Source of the DNA: Haemophilus parahaemolyticus
GTDB lineage: Bacteria > Pseudomonadota > Gammaproteobacteria > Enterobacterales > Pasteurellaceae
DNA length: 64,000 nucleotides
Assembly (NCBI RefSeq): GCF_002015035.1
Contig: NZ_MUXY01000001.1
Location: forward strand, 675,939-739,938
Reading direction: 5' to 3'
A model generated the notes under the pieces. It was not told the DNA's origin and ran no database searches. It saw only the letters and a list, made by a program, of their open reading frames with translations. Both the position numbers and the translations under genes were made by a program. Shown one piece after another: positions 9,608 to 18,850 of this stretch (position 1 is the first letter of the stretch; every line of letters starts with the position of its first letter).

Positions 9608-10432
9608 ATGTTTTCTCCTGCTGAAATGGCGAAAATTACCGAAGATGGTGCAGTTTATAAAGCAACTAAACATCAACTCTATTCTTTTATCTCTGCAATT
9701 TTAGCCGGTGGTTTTATCGGTCTTGCTTTCGTTTTTTATACTACAACGCAAACAGGCACAGCAGATGTTGCGTGGGGATTATCTAAATTAGTGGGTGGTA
9801 TGGTGTTCTCTCTTGGCGTGATTATGTGCGTGATTTTTGGAGCAGAACTTTTCACTTCATCTACATTAACCGCAGTCGCAAAAGCAACACACCGTATTAC
9901 TTGGTTCCAAATGTTTAGAAACTGGTTTATCGTTTATGGTGGAAACTTTATCGGTGGTTTAAGTGTTGTGGTTTTAATTTGGCTTTCAGGTCAAATGATG
10001 GTAGCGAATGGTCAATGGGGGTTGACCATTTTAAAAACGGCACAACATAAAATTCATCATTCTTGGGTAGAAGCCTTTACACTAGGTATTTTGTGCAACA
10101 TTATGGTGTGTATTGCTGTTTGGATGGCAAATGCAGGGAAATCATTAACCGATAAAGCCTTTATTATGATTTTACCTATTGCGTTATTTGTTTCATCTGG
10201 CTTTGAACACTGTGTAGCAAATATGTTTATGATTCCAATGGGCATGGTCATTGCCCATACTTCAGATGCCTCTTTCTGGACAGCGATTGGCGTTGATCCA
10301 ATGCAATATGCAGACTTAGATTTATATCATTTTGTGGTAAAGAACTTAATTCCCGTTACCTTAGGTAATATCGTAGGTGGTGTGTTCTTTATCGGCTTAG
10401 TGCAGTGGTTCTTATATATTCGTAAGCACTAA
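9608..10432 (+). CDS. focA: Formate channel FocA
   Basis: Pentameric formate/nitrite-family channel that exports and re-imports formate. The start is taken at ATG 9608 (MFSPAEMAKI, AAGGA 7 bp upstream) instead of an in-frame TTG at 9602; 274 residues. Six hydrophobic helices, GAELFTSSTLTAV (the FNT loop), and GFEHCVANMFMIPMGM with the channel His are all visible. It is followed by pflB after 127 bp, the same order as in E. coli. With pflB broken, its usual formate source may be lost. Confidence 0.96.
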   Translation: MFSPAEMAKITEDGAVYKATKHQLYSFISAILAGGFIGLAFVFYTTTQTGTADVAWGLSKLVGGMVFSLGVIMCVIFGAELFTSSTLTAVAKATHRITWFQMFRNWFIVYGGNFIGGLSVVVLIWLSGQMMVANGQWGLTILKTAQHKIHHSWVEAFTLGILCNIMVCIAVWMANAGKSLTDKAFIMILPIALFVSSGFEHCVANMFMIPMGMVIAHTSDASFWTAIGVDPMQYADLDLYHFVVKNLIPVTLGNIVGGVFFIGLVQWFLYIRKH

Positions 10433-10559
10433 AAATAACCTATTTATAAATCTGGCGAGAAGTTGAACTAAGATGTAAGCGGTCAAATTTCGCCGAGATT
10501 TTACAAACTACGATGTTTCGGCATCACAAATTTTATTTAAAACAAATAGAGGATTTAAA

Positions 10560-12870
10560 ATGACTCAATTAACTGAAACTCAACAAAAAGCATGGGAAGG
10601 TTTTACTGCTGGTGACTGGCAAACCGAAGTAAACGTGCGTGATTTTATCCAAAAAAACTATACTCCATATGAAGGTGATGAGTCTTTCTTAGCGGGTGCG
10701 ACTGCTGCAACCACTAAATTATGGGAAGAAGTAATGGAAAAAATCAAAGTTGAGAATAAAACGCACGAACCGTATGATATCGACTGCGATATTCCTTCTA
10801 CGATTACTTCTCACAAACCTGGTTATATTGACCAAGCATTAGAAAAAATCGTTGGTCTTCAAACAGATGCCCCATTAAAACGTGCCATCATCCCATTCGG
10901 TGGTATCAAAATGGTTAAAGGTTCTTGCGATGTTTATCGTCGTACCTTAAATCCTGAAGTACAAAAAATCTTTACTGAATACCGCAAAACTCACAACCAA
11001 GGTGTATTTGATGTATACACTCCAGATATTTTACGCTGTCGTAAATCAGGCGTAATCACTGGTCTTCCAGATGCTTACGGTCGTGGTCGTATTATCGGTG
11101 ACTACCGTCGTTTAGCGATCTATGGTGCGGATTTCTTAATGCAAGACAAACAACGTCAATTTGCATCATTACAACCACGCTTAGAAGCAGGTGAAGATAT
11201 TCAAGCAACAATCCAATTACGTGAAGAAATTGCAGAACAACACCGTGCTTTAGGTCAAATCAAACAAATGGCTGCATTACGGTTTCGACGTTTCACGTCC
11301 TGCAGAAACAGCACAAGAAGCAGTTCAATGGACTTACTTCGCTTACTTAGCTGCGGTTAAATCTCAAAACGGTGCGGCAATGTCATTCGGTCGTGTCTCT
11401 TCATTCTTAGATATCTATATCGAACGTGACTTAAAAGCAGGTAAAATCACAGAAGAAGAAGCCCAAGAGTTAATTGACCACTTAGTCATGAAATTACGTA
11501 TGGTGCGTTTCTTACGTACACCTGAATACGATCAGTTATTCTCAGGTGACCCAATGTGGGCAACTGAAACTTTAGCAGGTATGGGCTTAGATGGTCGTAC
11601 ATTAGTAACTAAAAACAGCTTCCGTATCTTAAATACCCTTTACACAATGGGTCCATCTCCAGAACCAAACTTAACTATCCTTTGGTCTGAACAATTACCT
11701 GAAGGCTTCAAACGTTATTGTGCAAAAGTTTCAATTGATACTTCATCAGTTCAATATGAAAACGATGACTTAATGCGTCCAGACTTTAACAATGATGACT
11801 ACGCAATCGCGTGTTGTGTATCACCAATGGTTGTCGGTAAACAAATGCAGTTCTTCGGTGCTCGTGCGAACTTAGCGAAAACAATGCTATACGCAATCAA
11901 CGGTGGTATTGATGAAAAATCTGGTGCACAAGTAGGCCCTAAAACTCAACCAATTACATCTGAATACCTAGACTTTGATGATGTAATGAGCCGTATGGAT
12001 CACTTTATGGATTGGTTAGCAACACAATATGTGACTGCATTAAACATCATCCACTTTATGCACGATAAATACAGCTACGAAGCAGCGTTAATGGCGTTCC
12101 ACGATCGTGATGTATATCGTACAATGGCGTGTGGTATCGCAGGTCTTTCTGTTGCGGCTGACTCATTATCTGCAATTAAATATGCGAAAGTGAAACCAAT
12201 TCGTGGCGACATTAAAGATAAAGATGGTAATGTTGTCGCTTCAAATGTGGCATTAGATTTCGAAATTGAAGGCGAATACCCACAATTTGGTAATAACGAC
12301 AACCGCGTAGACGACATCGCATGCGACTTAGTTGAACGTTTCATGAAAAAAATCCAAACGCACAAAACTTACCGCAACGCAGTACCTACTCAATCTGTTC
12401 TTACTATCACATCTAACGTGGTATACGGTAAAAAAACAGGTAATACCCCAGATGGTCGTCGTGCAGGTGCACCATTCGGACCAGGTGCAAACCCAATGCA
12501 CGGTCGTGACCAAAAAGGTGCGGTAGCGTCTTTAACTTCTGTGGCTAAACTGCCATTTGCGTATGCGAAAGATGGTATCTCATATACCTTCTCAATCGTA
12601 CCAAATGCATTAGGTAAAGATTACGAATCACAAAAACGTAACCTTGCGGGCTTAATGGATGGTTACTTCCATCACGAGGCAGAAGTAGAAGGCGGTCAAC
12701 ACTTGAACGTAAACGTATTAAACCGTGAAACCTTATTAGATGCGGTTGAACACCCTGAAAAATACCCACAATTAACAATCCGTGTTTCAGGCTACGCAGT
12801 ACGTTTCAACTCATTAACTAAAGAACAACAACAAGACGTAATTACTCGTACATTCACAGAATGTATGTAA
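10560..12870 (+). pseudogene. pflB: Formate C-acetyltransferase (pyruvate formate-lyase), frameshifted
   Basis: Two adjacent frames together make a full PflB of about 770 residues. Frame one runs from ATG 10560 to the Leu codon at 11277-11279 (residue 240, ending [13 protein letters not shown]) and then reads nonsense to a stop at 11360. The correct frame resumes at TAC 11278 with [21 protein letters not shown] and continues to 12870. Between GCA (11274-11276) and TAC there is a single T where a codon is expected, so 2 bp are missing; TTATACGG becoming TTACGG would explain it. The downstream part holds the active-site Cys pair (ACCVSP) and the glycyl-radical motif (RVSGYAVRF). An internal ATG at 11380 could start a 496-residue fragment, but it lacks about 270 N-terminal residues. 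Either a true mutation or a sequence error. Confidence 0.9.
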
Positions 12871-12893
12871 TTAACACTTAGTGTTCTAAGGAA

Positions 12894-12936
12894 AAGCGGT
12901 CAGGTTCTGCAAAATGATTGTATAATCTGACCGCTT
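12894..12936. terminator. Hairpin of paired uptake-sequence cores after pflB
   Basis: AAGCGGTCAG (12894-12903) is repeated inverted as CTGACCGCTT (12927-12936). The intervening loop contains a second small palindrome GATT-GTAT-AATC. There is no strong T run; it may weaken rather than end transcription between pflB and pflA. Confidence 0.5.
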
Positions 12937-13026
12937 GTTTCATTTAATGTCTTGAAATAAATGAGCTAGTACAGATTCTTTATTTCAATATATTATCGAA
13001 TTTCAGCATTGTATTAGGAGAGAATT

Positions 13027-13767
13027 ATGTCAGTAATGGCACGTTATCATTCTTATGAATCTTGTGGAACAGTTGATGGTCCTGGTATCCGTTTCATTTT
13101 GTTTTTACAAGGCTGTTTAATGCGTTGTAAATACTGTCATAATCGCGACACTTGGGATTTAGATAGTGGCAAACTGATTAGCGTTGAAGACCTAATGAAA
13201 GAAGTAGTAACTTATAAACATTTTATGAAAGCGACAGGCGGTGGTGTTACCGCATCTGGCGGCGAAGCAGTATTACAAATGGAATTTGTACGTGATTGGT
13301 TCCGAGCTTGTAAAGCCGAAGGTATTGATACCTGCTTAGACACCAATGGCTTTGTACGGCACTATAGTCCTGTTGTTGATGAAATGTTGGAAGTTACTGA
13401 CTTGGTAATGTTAGATTTAAAACAACTAAACGATGAAATTCATCAAGATCTCGTCGGTGTGTCAAACAAACGCACTCTTGATTTTGCTCGTTACTTACAA
13501 AAACTGAACAAACGTACCTGGATTCGCTATGTGGTTGTACCAGGCTATACCGATGACGATGATTCTGCTCACCGTTTAGGGCAGTTCATTCAAGGTATGG
13601 AAAATATCGAGAAAGTAGAACTCTTACCTTACCACCGTTTAGGTGCACATAAGTGGGAAACTTTAGGTTATAAATATGAATTAGAAGGCGTATTACCACC
13701 ACCGAAAGAGGTGCTAGAGCGTATCAAAGGTATCATTGAAAGCTATGGACATACGGTAAAATATTAG
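13027..13767 (+). CDS. pflA: Pyruvate formate-lyase activating enzyme
   Basis: Radical SAM enzyme that makes the glycyl radical on PflB under anaerobiosis. The 246 residues contain the cluster motif [14 protein letters not shown] (Cys-X3-Cys-X2-Cys) at about 30-37 and [18 protein letters not shown] and [16 protein letters not shown], all standard for PflA. The ATG is preceded by GGAGAG. The gene is intact although its partner pflB is frameshifted, which suggests either a recent pflB lesion, a sequencing error, or a second glycyl-radical substrate elsewhere. Confidence 0.97.
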   Translation: MSVMARYHSYESCGTVDGPGIRFILFLQGCLMRCKYCHNRDTWDLDSGKLISVEDLMKEVVTYKHFMKATGGGVTASGGEAVLQMEFVRDWFRACKAEGIDTCLDTNGFVRHYSPVVDEMLEVTDLVMLDLKQLNDEIHQDLVGVSNKRTLDFARYLQKLNKRTWIRYVVVPGYTDDDDSAHRLGQFIQGMENIEKVELLPYHRLGAHKWETLGYKYELEGVLPPPKEVLERIKGIIESYGHTVKY

Positions 13768-13868
13768 AAAAGCAGACCGTATCGGAAGAGGTGGTCTTTT
13801 TGTTCGATATGACAATTGGAAGATAAAATATTTACATAATCTGTCCTTATTTTGCAAAGCCCAATATA

Positions 13869-13909
13869 AAATCAACCGCTTGTAGAATACTCTACAAGCG
13901 GTTGATTTT
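13869..13909. terminator. Bidirectional terminator built from an inverted uptake-sequence pair
   Basis: A perfect stem of about 17 bp joins AATCAACCGCTTGTAGA (13870-13886) and its complement (13891-13907) around a 4-nt loop, followed by TTTTTC. Each arm contains an uptake-sequence core (ACAAGCGGT). It lies between convergent pflA and the MetE-like gene. A weaker AGACC/GGTCT hairpin with a T run precedes it at about 13776-13802. Confidence 0.85.
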
Positions 13910-13926
13910 TCTATGAAATGGAAAAA

Positions 13927-15012
13927 TTAATCTTCGCCCCAAACTTCTTTTGCGATCTCTTCAACGTGACGGACTTTTGCCCATTGCTGAGCCTCAGTCA
14001 TTACGTTACCTTCTTCGGTTGATGCAAAACCACATTGTGGGCTTAAGCAAAGTTGCTCAAGTGGCACATATTTTGCTGCTTCTTGAATACGTGCTTTGAT
14101 CGCTTCTTTATCTTCCAGTTCTGGGAATTTTGAGCTGATTAAACCTAACACTACGCGTCCTTTGTTGTTCGCAAAATGTTTTAACGGCTCGAAACCACCT
14201 GAACGTTCATCATCATACTCTAAGAAATAACCATCGTAGTTGGTTTGACCAAATAATCCATCTGCGACAGGATCATAGGCACCCGTTAATAAGTAAGAAG
14301 ATTTGTAGTTACCACGGCAAACGTGAGTGGTAATGATCATATCTGCTGGTTTATCTGCAAGAATCGCCTGCACGTTCGCAACCGCTTGTGCTTTGTCTGC
14401 TTCAAAAGTAGGTTGTGCGTGGTTGTTGCAGAGAGAGCCCCAGTACACATCATCGATTTGTAAATAACGGCAACCCGCTTCATAGAAGGCCTTGATTGCT
14501 TCTTTATAAGCTTGTTGTACATCTTTGGCAAACTCTTCACGGGTTGTATACACACCGTGATCCCATTGCACAGGGTACATTAATTGATTCGGGCTTGGGA
14601 TGGTAAATTTTGCAACCGCACGACCATCAACAATCGCATTGAATTTTTTGAAATGCTCAATAAATGGGTGGTTTGGATTCCAAGAAACTTTACCACAGCA
14701 ACGGGTGTTGTAAGGGCGAACTTTGACACCTTTGAATGCGTAAGCTTTTTCTGGCACATAACCTTCGATACCATTTAAATTTTCTAAGAAATCGATGTGC
14801 CACCAAGAACGGTGATATTCACCGTCGGTGACCACTTGAATACTCGCTTCAAGTTGAGCATCTACTAATTTACGCACTTCTTGCTCTACAATTGCGTCAC
14901 GCTCTTCAAGTGAAATTTTTCCTGCTTTGTAATCAGCATGAGCTTGTTTCCAAGCATCAGAACGTAAATAGGAGCCAACAGTATCAGCGTGTAACGGGAG
15001 TTTTTTAGTCAT
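13927..15012 (-). CDS. MetE C-terminal-domain-like methyltransferase (YxjG type)
   Basis: A 361-residue protein equivalent to the C-terminal catalytic half of cobalamin-independent methionine synthase without the N-terminal half. The zinc ligands are visible as His and Cys in TTHVCRGN, Glu in FLEYDDERSGG, and Cys in SPQCGFAS. The N-terminus HADTVGSYLRSDAWKQA matches the YxjG group. Such proteins probably transfer a methyl group to homocysteine, but the donor of the short forms is not settled. AAGGA precedes the ATG. No MetJ box or SAM riboswitch is seen in the 122-bp gap to pyrE. Confidence 0.8.
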   Translation of the reverse strand: MTKKLPLHADTVGSYLRSDAWKQAHADYKAGKISLEERDAIVEQEVRKLVDAQLEASIQVVTDGEYHRSWWHIDFLENLNGIEGYVPEKAYAFKGVKVRPYNTRCCGKVSWNPNHPFIEHFKKFNAIVDGRAVAKFTIPSPNQLMYPVQWDHGVYTTREEFAKDVQQAYKEAIKAFYEAGCRYLQIDDVYWGSLCNNHAQPTFEADKAQAVANVQAILADKPADMIITTHVCRGNYKSSYLLTGAYDPVADGLFGQTNYDGYFLEYDDERSGGFEPLKHFANNKGRVVLGLISSKFPELEDKEAIKARIQEAAKYVPLEQLCLSPQCGFASTEEGNVMTEAQQWAKVRHVEEIAKEVWGED

Positions 15013-15134
15013 TTTTATTCCTTATCGTAATTTTATTAAGGTATTCAATAATTTAAGTGAATTAGCATTGAGATACAAGAAAAACGAATTTAATATTTAT
15101 GAAATTTATTAACGGTAAAAATGAAAATTTTTCA

Positions 15135-15776
15135 TTATATTCCATACTGCTTACGGTATGCTTTCATCGTAGGCAAAAATGGGACGTATTCTGTCGATTT
15201 CTCAATAAATTGTACCAGATCATCAAAATCTACGATTGAGAAGACTTGGCAACCATAATCGCGTTCTACTTCTTGAATAGCTGAAAGCTCGCCTTTGCCT
15301 TTTTCTTTACGGTTTAATGCAATTAAAACCCCTGCTAATTCGGCTTGGTTTGCTTGGATAATTTCCATTGATTCACGAATGGCTGTACCAGCAGTAATCA
15401 CATCATCCACTAACAAAATTCTACCTTTAAGTGGAGAGCCAATTAAGTTGCCACCTTCACCGTGATCTTTCGTTTCTTTGCGGTTAAAACAGCAAGGTTT
15501 ATCTACATCAAATTGCTTAGCTAACGCAACAGCAACCGTTGTTGCAATAGGAATCCCTTTATAAGCTGGGCCAAATAACACATCGTAATCTAATTTTGAG
15601 GCTTGAATAGCTTGAGCATAAAACTCGCCTAATTTAGCTAAATCTCGACCTGTGTTGAATAAACCTGCATTAAAAAAGTAAGGACTTTTTCTGCCTGATT
15701 TTAAGGTAAATTCGCCAAATTTAAGCACCTGGCGACTGAGTGCGAATTCAATAAAGTCATATTTGTATTGTTCCAT
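15135..15776 (-). CDS. pyrE: Orotate phosphoribosyltransferase
   Basis: Converts orotate and PRPP to orotidine 5'-phosphate in pyrimidine synthesis. The 213 residues include the flexible catalytic loop with [15 protein letters not shown] and the PRPP-binding motif [15 protein letters not shown]. Length and motifs are normal. It lies downstream of rlmJ, separated from it by a terminator; no attenuator leader peptide is obvious in the short upstream gap. Confidence 0.97.
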   Translation of the reverse strand: MEQYKYDFIEFALSRQVLKFGEFTLKSGRKSPYFFNAGLFNTGRDLAKLGEFYAQAIQASKLDYDVLFGPAYKGIPIATTVAVALAKQFDVDKPCCFNRKETKDHGEGGNLIGSPLKGRILLVDDVITAGTAIRESMEIIQANQAELAGVLIALNRKEKGKGELSAIQEVERDYGCQVFSIVDFDDLVQFIEKSTEYVPFLPTMKAYRKQYGI

Positions 15777-15819
15777 TATAAATTCCTCGTATATAAGCGG
15801 TTGTTTTTACTGAAAATTT

Positions 15820-15859
15820 CACAAAAAAATCCCCATCTCGGCTAAAACCAAGATGGGGA
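15820..15859 (-). terminator. Intrinsic terminator of rlmJ
   Basis: Perfect 9-bp stem TCCCCATCT (15830-15838) with AGATGGGGA (15851-15859), followed on the minus strand by ATTTTTTTGTG. It lies 4 bp after the rlmJ stop and 44 bp before the pyrE start, so pyrE needs its own promoter or readthrough. Confidence 0.9.
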
Positions 15860-15863
15860 CAGA

Positions 15864-16706
15864 TTATTCTGGCGTAATCCAATCAACAGTCCAAGAGCCC
15901 GTACCTTCTGGCACAAGCACTTCGGTTAAATAAGGTAGAATTTTCTTCATCTGGCTTTCTAACTGCCAAGGTGGATTAATCACAATCATCCCACTTGCGG
16001 TCATCCCACGTTGGTCTGAATCTGGGCGAACAGCAAGTTCGATTTGTAAAATCTTACGAATACCCGTTTCTTGTAAACCACGCACAATACGTTTTGAATG
16101 TTGGCGAAGCACCACAGGATACCAAATCGCATACACGCCTGTCGCAAAGCGTTTGTAGCCTTCTTCAATGGCTTTTACCACTAACTCATAATCTTCTTTA
16201 AGCTCGTAAGGCGGATCAATGAGTACAAAGCCACGGCGTTCTTTCGGTGGTAATGCTGATTTTAATTGTTGGAAACCATTTTCACGTTTGGTCTGCACAT
16301 TCTCTGTTTTAGCAAACTCTTGGCGTAATAATGGAAAATCGTTTGGATGAAGCTCGGTTAAAATCGCACGATCTTGCGGGCGAAGTTGGTTGACTGCTAG
16401 CAATGGCGACCCTACATAATATTTTAATTTACCGCCACAATTGATTTTTTTTAACTCATCAATATAAAGTGCAACTTCTTCAGGCAAATCACCCCGTTCC
16501 CAAAGGCGAGCTACCCCTTCTAAATATTCACCCGTTTTTTCTGATTCTGCACTAAATAGACTATAACGCCCTGTGCCAGAGTGAGTGTCTAAATATAAAA
16601 AGCCTTTCTCTTTTTGTTTGAGCGACTGTAAAATAAGAAGTTGCACAATGTGTTTAAGCACATCTGCGTGGTTTCCTGCGTGGAAACTATGACGATAGCT
16701 AAGCAT
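15864..16706 (-). CDS. rlmJ: 23S rRNA (adenine2030-N6)-methyltransferase
   Basis: Methylates A2030 of 23S rRNA. The N-terminus MLSYRHSFHAGNHADVLKH is the family signature, LDTHSGTGRYSLFS supplies the SAM-binding loop, and LIDPPYELKEDY is the amino-methyltransferase motif IV (DPPY). Length 280, as in E. coli. It is divergent from ampD with about 50 bp between the start codons. Confidence 0.96.
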   Translation of the reverse strand: MLSYRHSFHAGNHADVLKHIVQLLILQSLKQKEKGFLYLDTHSGTGRYSLFSAESEKTGEYLEGVARLWERGDLPEEVALYIDELKKINCGGKLKYYVGSPLLAVNQLRPQDRAILTELHPNDFPLLRQEFAKTENVQTKRENGFQQLKSALPPKERRGFVLIDPPYELKEDYELVVKAIEEGYKRFATGVYAIWYPVVLRQHSKRIVRGLQETGIRKILQIELAVRPDSDQRGMTASGMIVINPPWQLESQMKKILPYLTEVLVPEGTGSWTVDWITPE

Positions 16707-16758
16707 TTCTCTCTCGATTTGATTGATTTTAAATAGCAGAATTCTACCACAAAACGCT

Positions 16759-17322
16759 ATGGATTTAACCTTAAAAAATGGCAGCTTGATTCGCCAAAAA
16801 CAAGTTCCTTCACCTCACTTTAACCCTCGCCCTAATATCAATGATATTTCGCTCTTGGTCATTCATTACATCAGCTTACCACCCGAACAATTTGGCGAGC
16901 ATTTCATTGATGATTTTTTTCAAGGGAAACTTGATCCCAATGCCCATCCTTATTTCCAAGAAATCAAGGATTTACGCGTCTCTGCTCATTGCTTAATTAA
17001 TCGACAAGGCGAAATTACCCAATATGTGAATTTTAACGATATGGCTTGGCACGCAGGGGTATCAAATTTTGAAGGGCGCGAAAAGTGCAATGAATTTTCA
17101 ATTGGCATTGAACTTGAAGGTTCGAACAATCAGCCTTTTACCCAAGCTCAATATGAAAGCCTTGTTGCATTAACCCAAGCAATTCAGACCGCTTACCCCG
17201 CCATTACCGATGAGCGAATTACAGGGCATCAGCATATTTCCCCGGGTCGAAAACAAGATCCTGGTCAATATTTTGCGTGGGATTATTACAGACAATTGCT
17301 TAAAAGAACTAAAAATAAATAA
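16759..17322 (+). CDS. ampD: 1,6-anhydro-N-acetylmuramyl-L-alanine amidase
   Basis: Cytoplasmic zinc amidase of murein recycling that removes the peptide from anhydro-muropeptides. The start is set at ATG 16759 because MDLTLKNGSLIRQKQVPSPHFNPRP aligns with the E. coli N-terminus; an in-frame TTG at 16723 would add 12 unmatched residues. Zinc ligands are His in LLVIHYISLPP, His in ITGHQHISP and Asp in KQDPGQ. Product 187 residues. It is followed 12 bp later by ruvX. Confidence 0.95.
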   Translation: MDLTLKNGSLIRQKQVPSPHFNPRPNINDISLLVIHYISLPPEQFGEHFIDDFFQGKLDPNAHPYFQEIKDLRVSAHCLINRQGEITQYVNFNDMAWHAGVSNFEGREKCNEFSIGIELEGSNNQPFTQAQYESLVALTQAIQTAYPAITDERITGHQHISPGRKQDPGQYFAWDYYRQLLKRTKNK

Positions 17323-17334
17323 GGAATAACATCA

Positions 17335-17748
17335 ATGACAAAAACCGTTTTAGCCTTTGATTTTGGCACTTATAGCATCGGTTGTGCCGTAGGGCAAAGC
17401 ATTACAGGCACAGCACAAGGCTTACCATCCTTTAAAGCCCAAGATGGCATTCCGAATTGGGATATGATTGGCAAAGTGATCCAAGAGTGGAAACCCGATC
17501 TGCTTGTGGTTGGATTACCTCTCAATATGAATGGTACAGAACAACCGCTTACACAGAGAGCAAAAAAATTCGCCAACCGCCTAAATGGGCGTTTTAACTT
17601 ACCTGTGGAATTGCAAGATGAACGCTTAACCACAGTTGAAGCAAAATCAGAGATTTTCGCTCGCGGTGGTTATAAAGCACTGAAAAAAGATAAAGTGGAT
17701 TCAATTTCGGCTTGTTTGATTTTAGAGAGTTGGTTTGAAAATCAATAA
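17335..17748 (+). CDS. ruvX: Putative pre-16S rRNA nuclease / Holliday junction resolvase-like (RuvX, YqgF)
   Basis: A 137-residue RNase H-fold protein. Acidic residues expected in the active site occur in [15 protein letters not shown] (Asp), [13 protein letters not shown] (Glu) and [11 protein letters not shown] (Asp). YqgF processes the 16S rRNA 5' end in E. coli. In many relatives it follows yqgE; here yqgE is at 55.8 kb with rsmE, and ruvX is paired with ampD instead. Confidence 0.94.
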   Translation: MTKTVLAFDFGTYSIGCAVGQSITGTAQGLPSFKAQDGIPNWDMIGKVIQEWKPDLLVVGLPLNMNGTEQPLTQRAKKFANRLNGRFNLPVELQDERLTTVEAKSEIFARGGYKALKKDKVDSISACLILESWFENQ

Positions 17749-17763
17749 CAGTATTTATATATG

Positions 17764-18020
17764 TATCAGGGTATTAAAAAATATCAAGGAAGGGAAATAG
17801 TTTAGATAATAGAGCGATGAAAAGCATCTTTGGACAATTAAAAACCGAATGTTACTACGGTAAATAATTTGAGATGTTCGACCAACAGGAAAAACAACCC
17901 CTGAGTAAATTCATTATTACAACCATGAACGTACTCAGGGAAAACTAAAAGGACTGAGCCCTGTGAATGTCAGAACTCAGTCCTTAAACTAAATAAGTCT
18001 AACTTTTTGGGGTCAGATCA
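17764..18020 (+). mobile_element. Remnant of an IS3-family (IS150-like) insertion sequence, 3' end only
   Basis: No intact gene lies between ruvX and dps. Translating 17784 onwards gives SRKGNSLDNRAMKSIFGQLK then TECYYGK and a stop, which is the catalytic C-terminal region of IS3-type transposases (usually DNAxxESFFGxLKTE). After a frameshift, 17918-17992 reads NHERTQGKLKGLSPVNVRTQ and ends SLN-stop, the typical C-terminus. Directly after it, 17997-18020 is GTCTAACTTTTTGGGGTCAG followed by ATCA, an IS3-type terminal inverted repeat. The catalytic Glu position reads Lys, a stop and at least one frameshift are present, and no left end is seen, so it is inactive. Confidence 0.75.
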
Positions 18021-18057
18021 TTTCACTGTTAGCCTTTAATTTATTTAATAATTAAAA

Positions 18058-18540
18058 TTAAGCGTAGCAAGTTTGGCACGCTGCTTGAAACATCCACACT
18101 AATTTTTCTTGTTCTTTGATGTAGTCACTCATTTGAGAATTTGTACCTTCATCACCTGCTTCACCTGCAAGTTCAAGAATTTCGCGTTGTTGTTCAAGTA
18201 ACACTTTTAAACCTGCTAATGTGCCAGATAAACAGTCTTGAGCACTACTTACTGCAATATCTTCTTGAATACGTGAAACTTTTAAGTATTGGCTATAGGC
18301 ATTATTTGGTGTGTAGCCTAAAGTTAAAATACGTTCTGCTAACTCATCTACTTTGGTAATTAAATCAGTATAAATCTCTTCAAATTTTGCGTGTAATTCA
18401 AAGAAGTTCACACCTTTGATATTCCAGTGATAACCACGCACGTTAGTATAGAACACTTGATAGCTTGCCAATAAATCATTTAATTTTGAAGCCAATTCTG
18501 CTGATGCAACTTTATCTAAACCGATTGATGTTTTTGACAT
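18058..18540 (-). CDS. dps: Dps-family DNA-binding ferritin
   Basis: Twelve-subunit mini-ferritin that stores iron and protects DNA in starvation or peroxide stress. The 160 residues carry the inter-subunit ferroxidase site: His in RGYHWNIKGVNFFELHAKFE, and Asp and Glu in KVDELAERILTLG. The N-terminus is short (MSKTSIGLDKVAS) with few lysines, so DNA binding may be weaker than in E. coli Dps. It is transcribed away from cdd, with an OxyR-like half site and a leader hairpin upstream. Confidence 0.93.
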   Translation of the reverse strand: MSKTSIGLDKVASAELASKLNDLLASYQVFYTNVRGYHWNIKGVNFFELHAKFEEIYTDLITKVDELAERILTLGYTPNNAYSQYLKVSRIQEDIAVSSAQDCLSGTLAGLKVLLEQQREILELAGEAGDEGTNSQMSDYIKEQEKLVWMFQAACQTCYA

Positions 18541-18581
18541 AATTTGTTCCCTCTTTATGTATGTAATATTAAAAAATAAAT

Positions 18582-18601
18582 CAAAGAGCCTGTGCTCTTT
18601 G
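18582..18601 (-). promoter_or_regulatory. Hairpin in the dps leader
   Basis: CAAAGAGC-CTGT-GCTCTTTG, a perfect 8-bp stem, lies 42 bp before the dps start. Read in the direction of dps it is followed by ATTTATTTTTTAAT, so it looks like a terminator inside the untranslated leader of dps. Confidence 0.5.
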
Positions 18602-18629
18602 TGTTGATAAGCATATGTCTTTCACTTGA

Positions 18630-18675
18630 TAGATACAAATTACTTCACTCAATAAAGTATATAGGAATTACCTAT
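18630..18675 (-). promoter_or_regulatory. Likely dps promoter with an OxyR-like half site
   Basis: ATAG-N7-CTAT (18661-18675) fits half of the OxyR tetramer consensus. On the minus strand it is followed by a poor -35 (ACTTTA) and, 17 bp on, TATCTA (18630-18635). Peroxide induction of dps through OxyR is known in related bacteria; only one half site is clear here. Confidence 0.4.
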
Positions 18676-18723
18676 TCGTTAATAAATTGTTAAAGTCTAT
18701 GCCTATCAATGTTAGTTGATAAA

Positions 18724-18739
18724 TGTGAGCAAGTTCACA
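18724..18739. promoter_or_regulatory. CRP site between dps and cdd
   Basis: TGTGA-GCAAGT-TCACA has both CRP half sites intact with the correct 6-bp spacer. It lies 112 bp before the cdd start. Catabolite control of cdd by CRP (with CytR) is established in enteric bacteria. The rest of 18740-18850 holds a possible TATGCT -10 at 18795 but no clear -35. Confidence 0.7.
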
Positions 18740-18850
18740 AATTTCAAGATTGATTGTTCGTAAAGAAGTGAACCCCTCGTAATAAAAATAAATTTATGCT
18801 TTAATAACAAGCGGTTAGATTTTTAATCTTTTTTGCATTGGGAGAGAGTT

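Noticed and set aside
11380..12870. Separate short glycyl-radical enzyme downstream of pflB
   Set aside because: Its upstream reading continues without gap into PflB sequence at 11278 and the first part matches the PflB N-terminus, so it is the second half of a frameshifted gene.
15013..15134. SAM riboswitch or MetJ operator before the MetE-like gene
   Set aside because: The stretch is AT-rich without the conserved riboswitch core or AGACGTCT-like repeats.
16723..16758. TTG start 12 codons upstream for ampD
   Set aside because: The added residues have no counterpart in AmpD and lie in the divergent promoter region.
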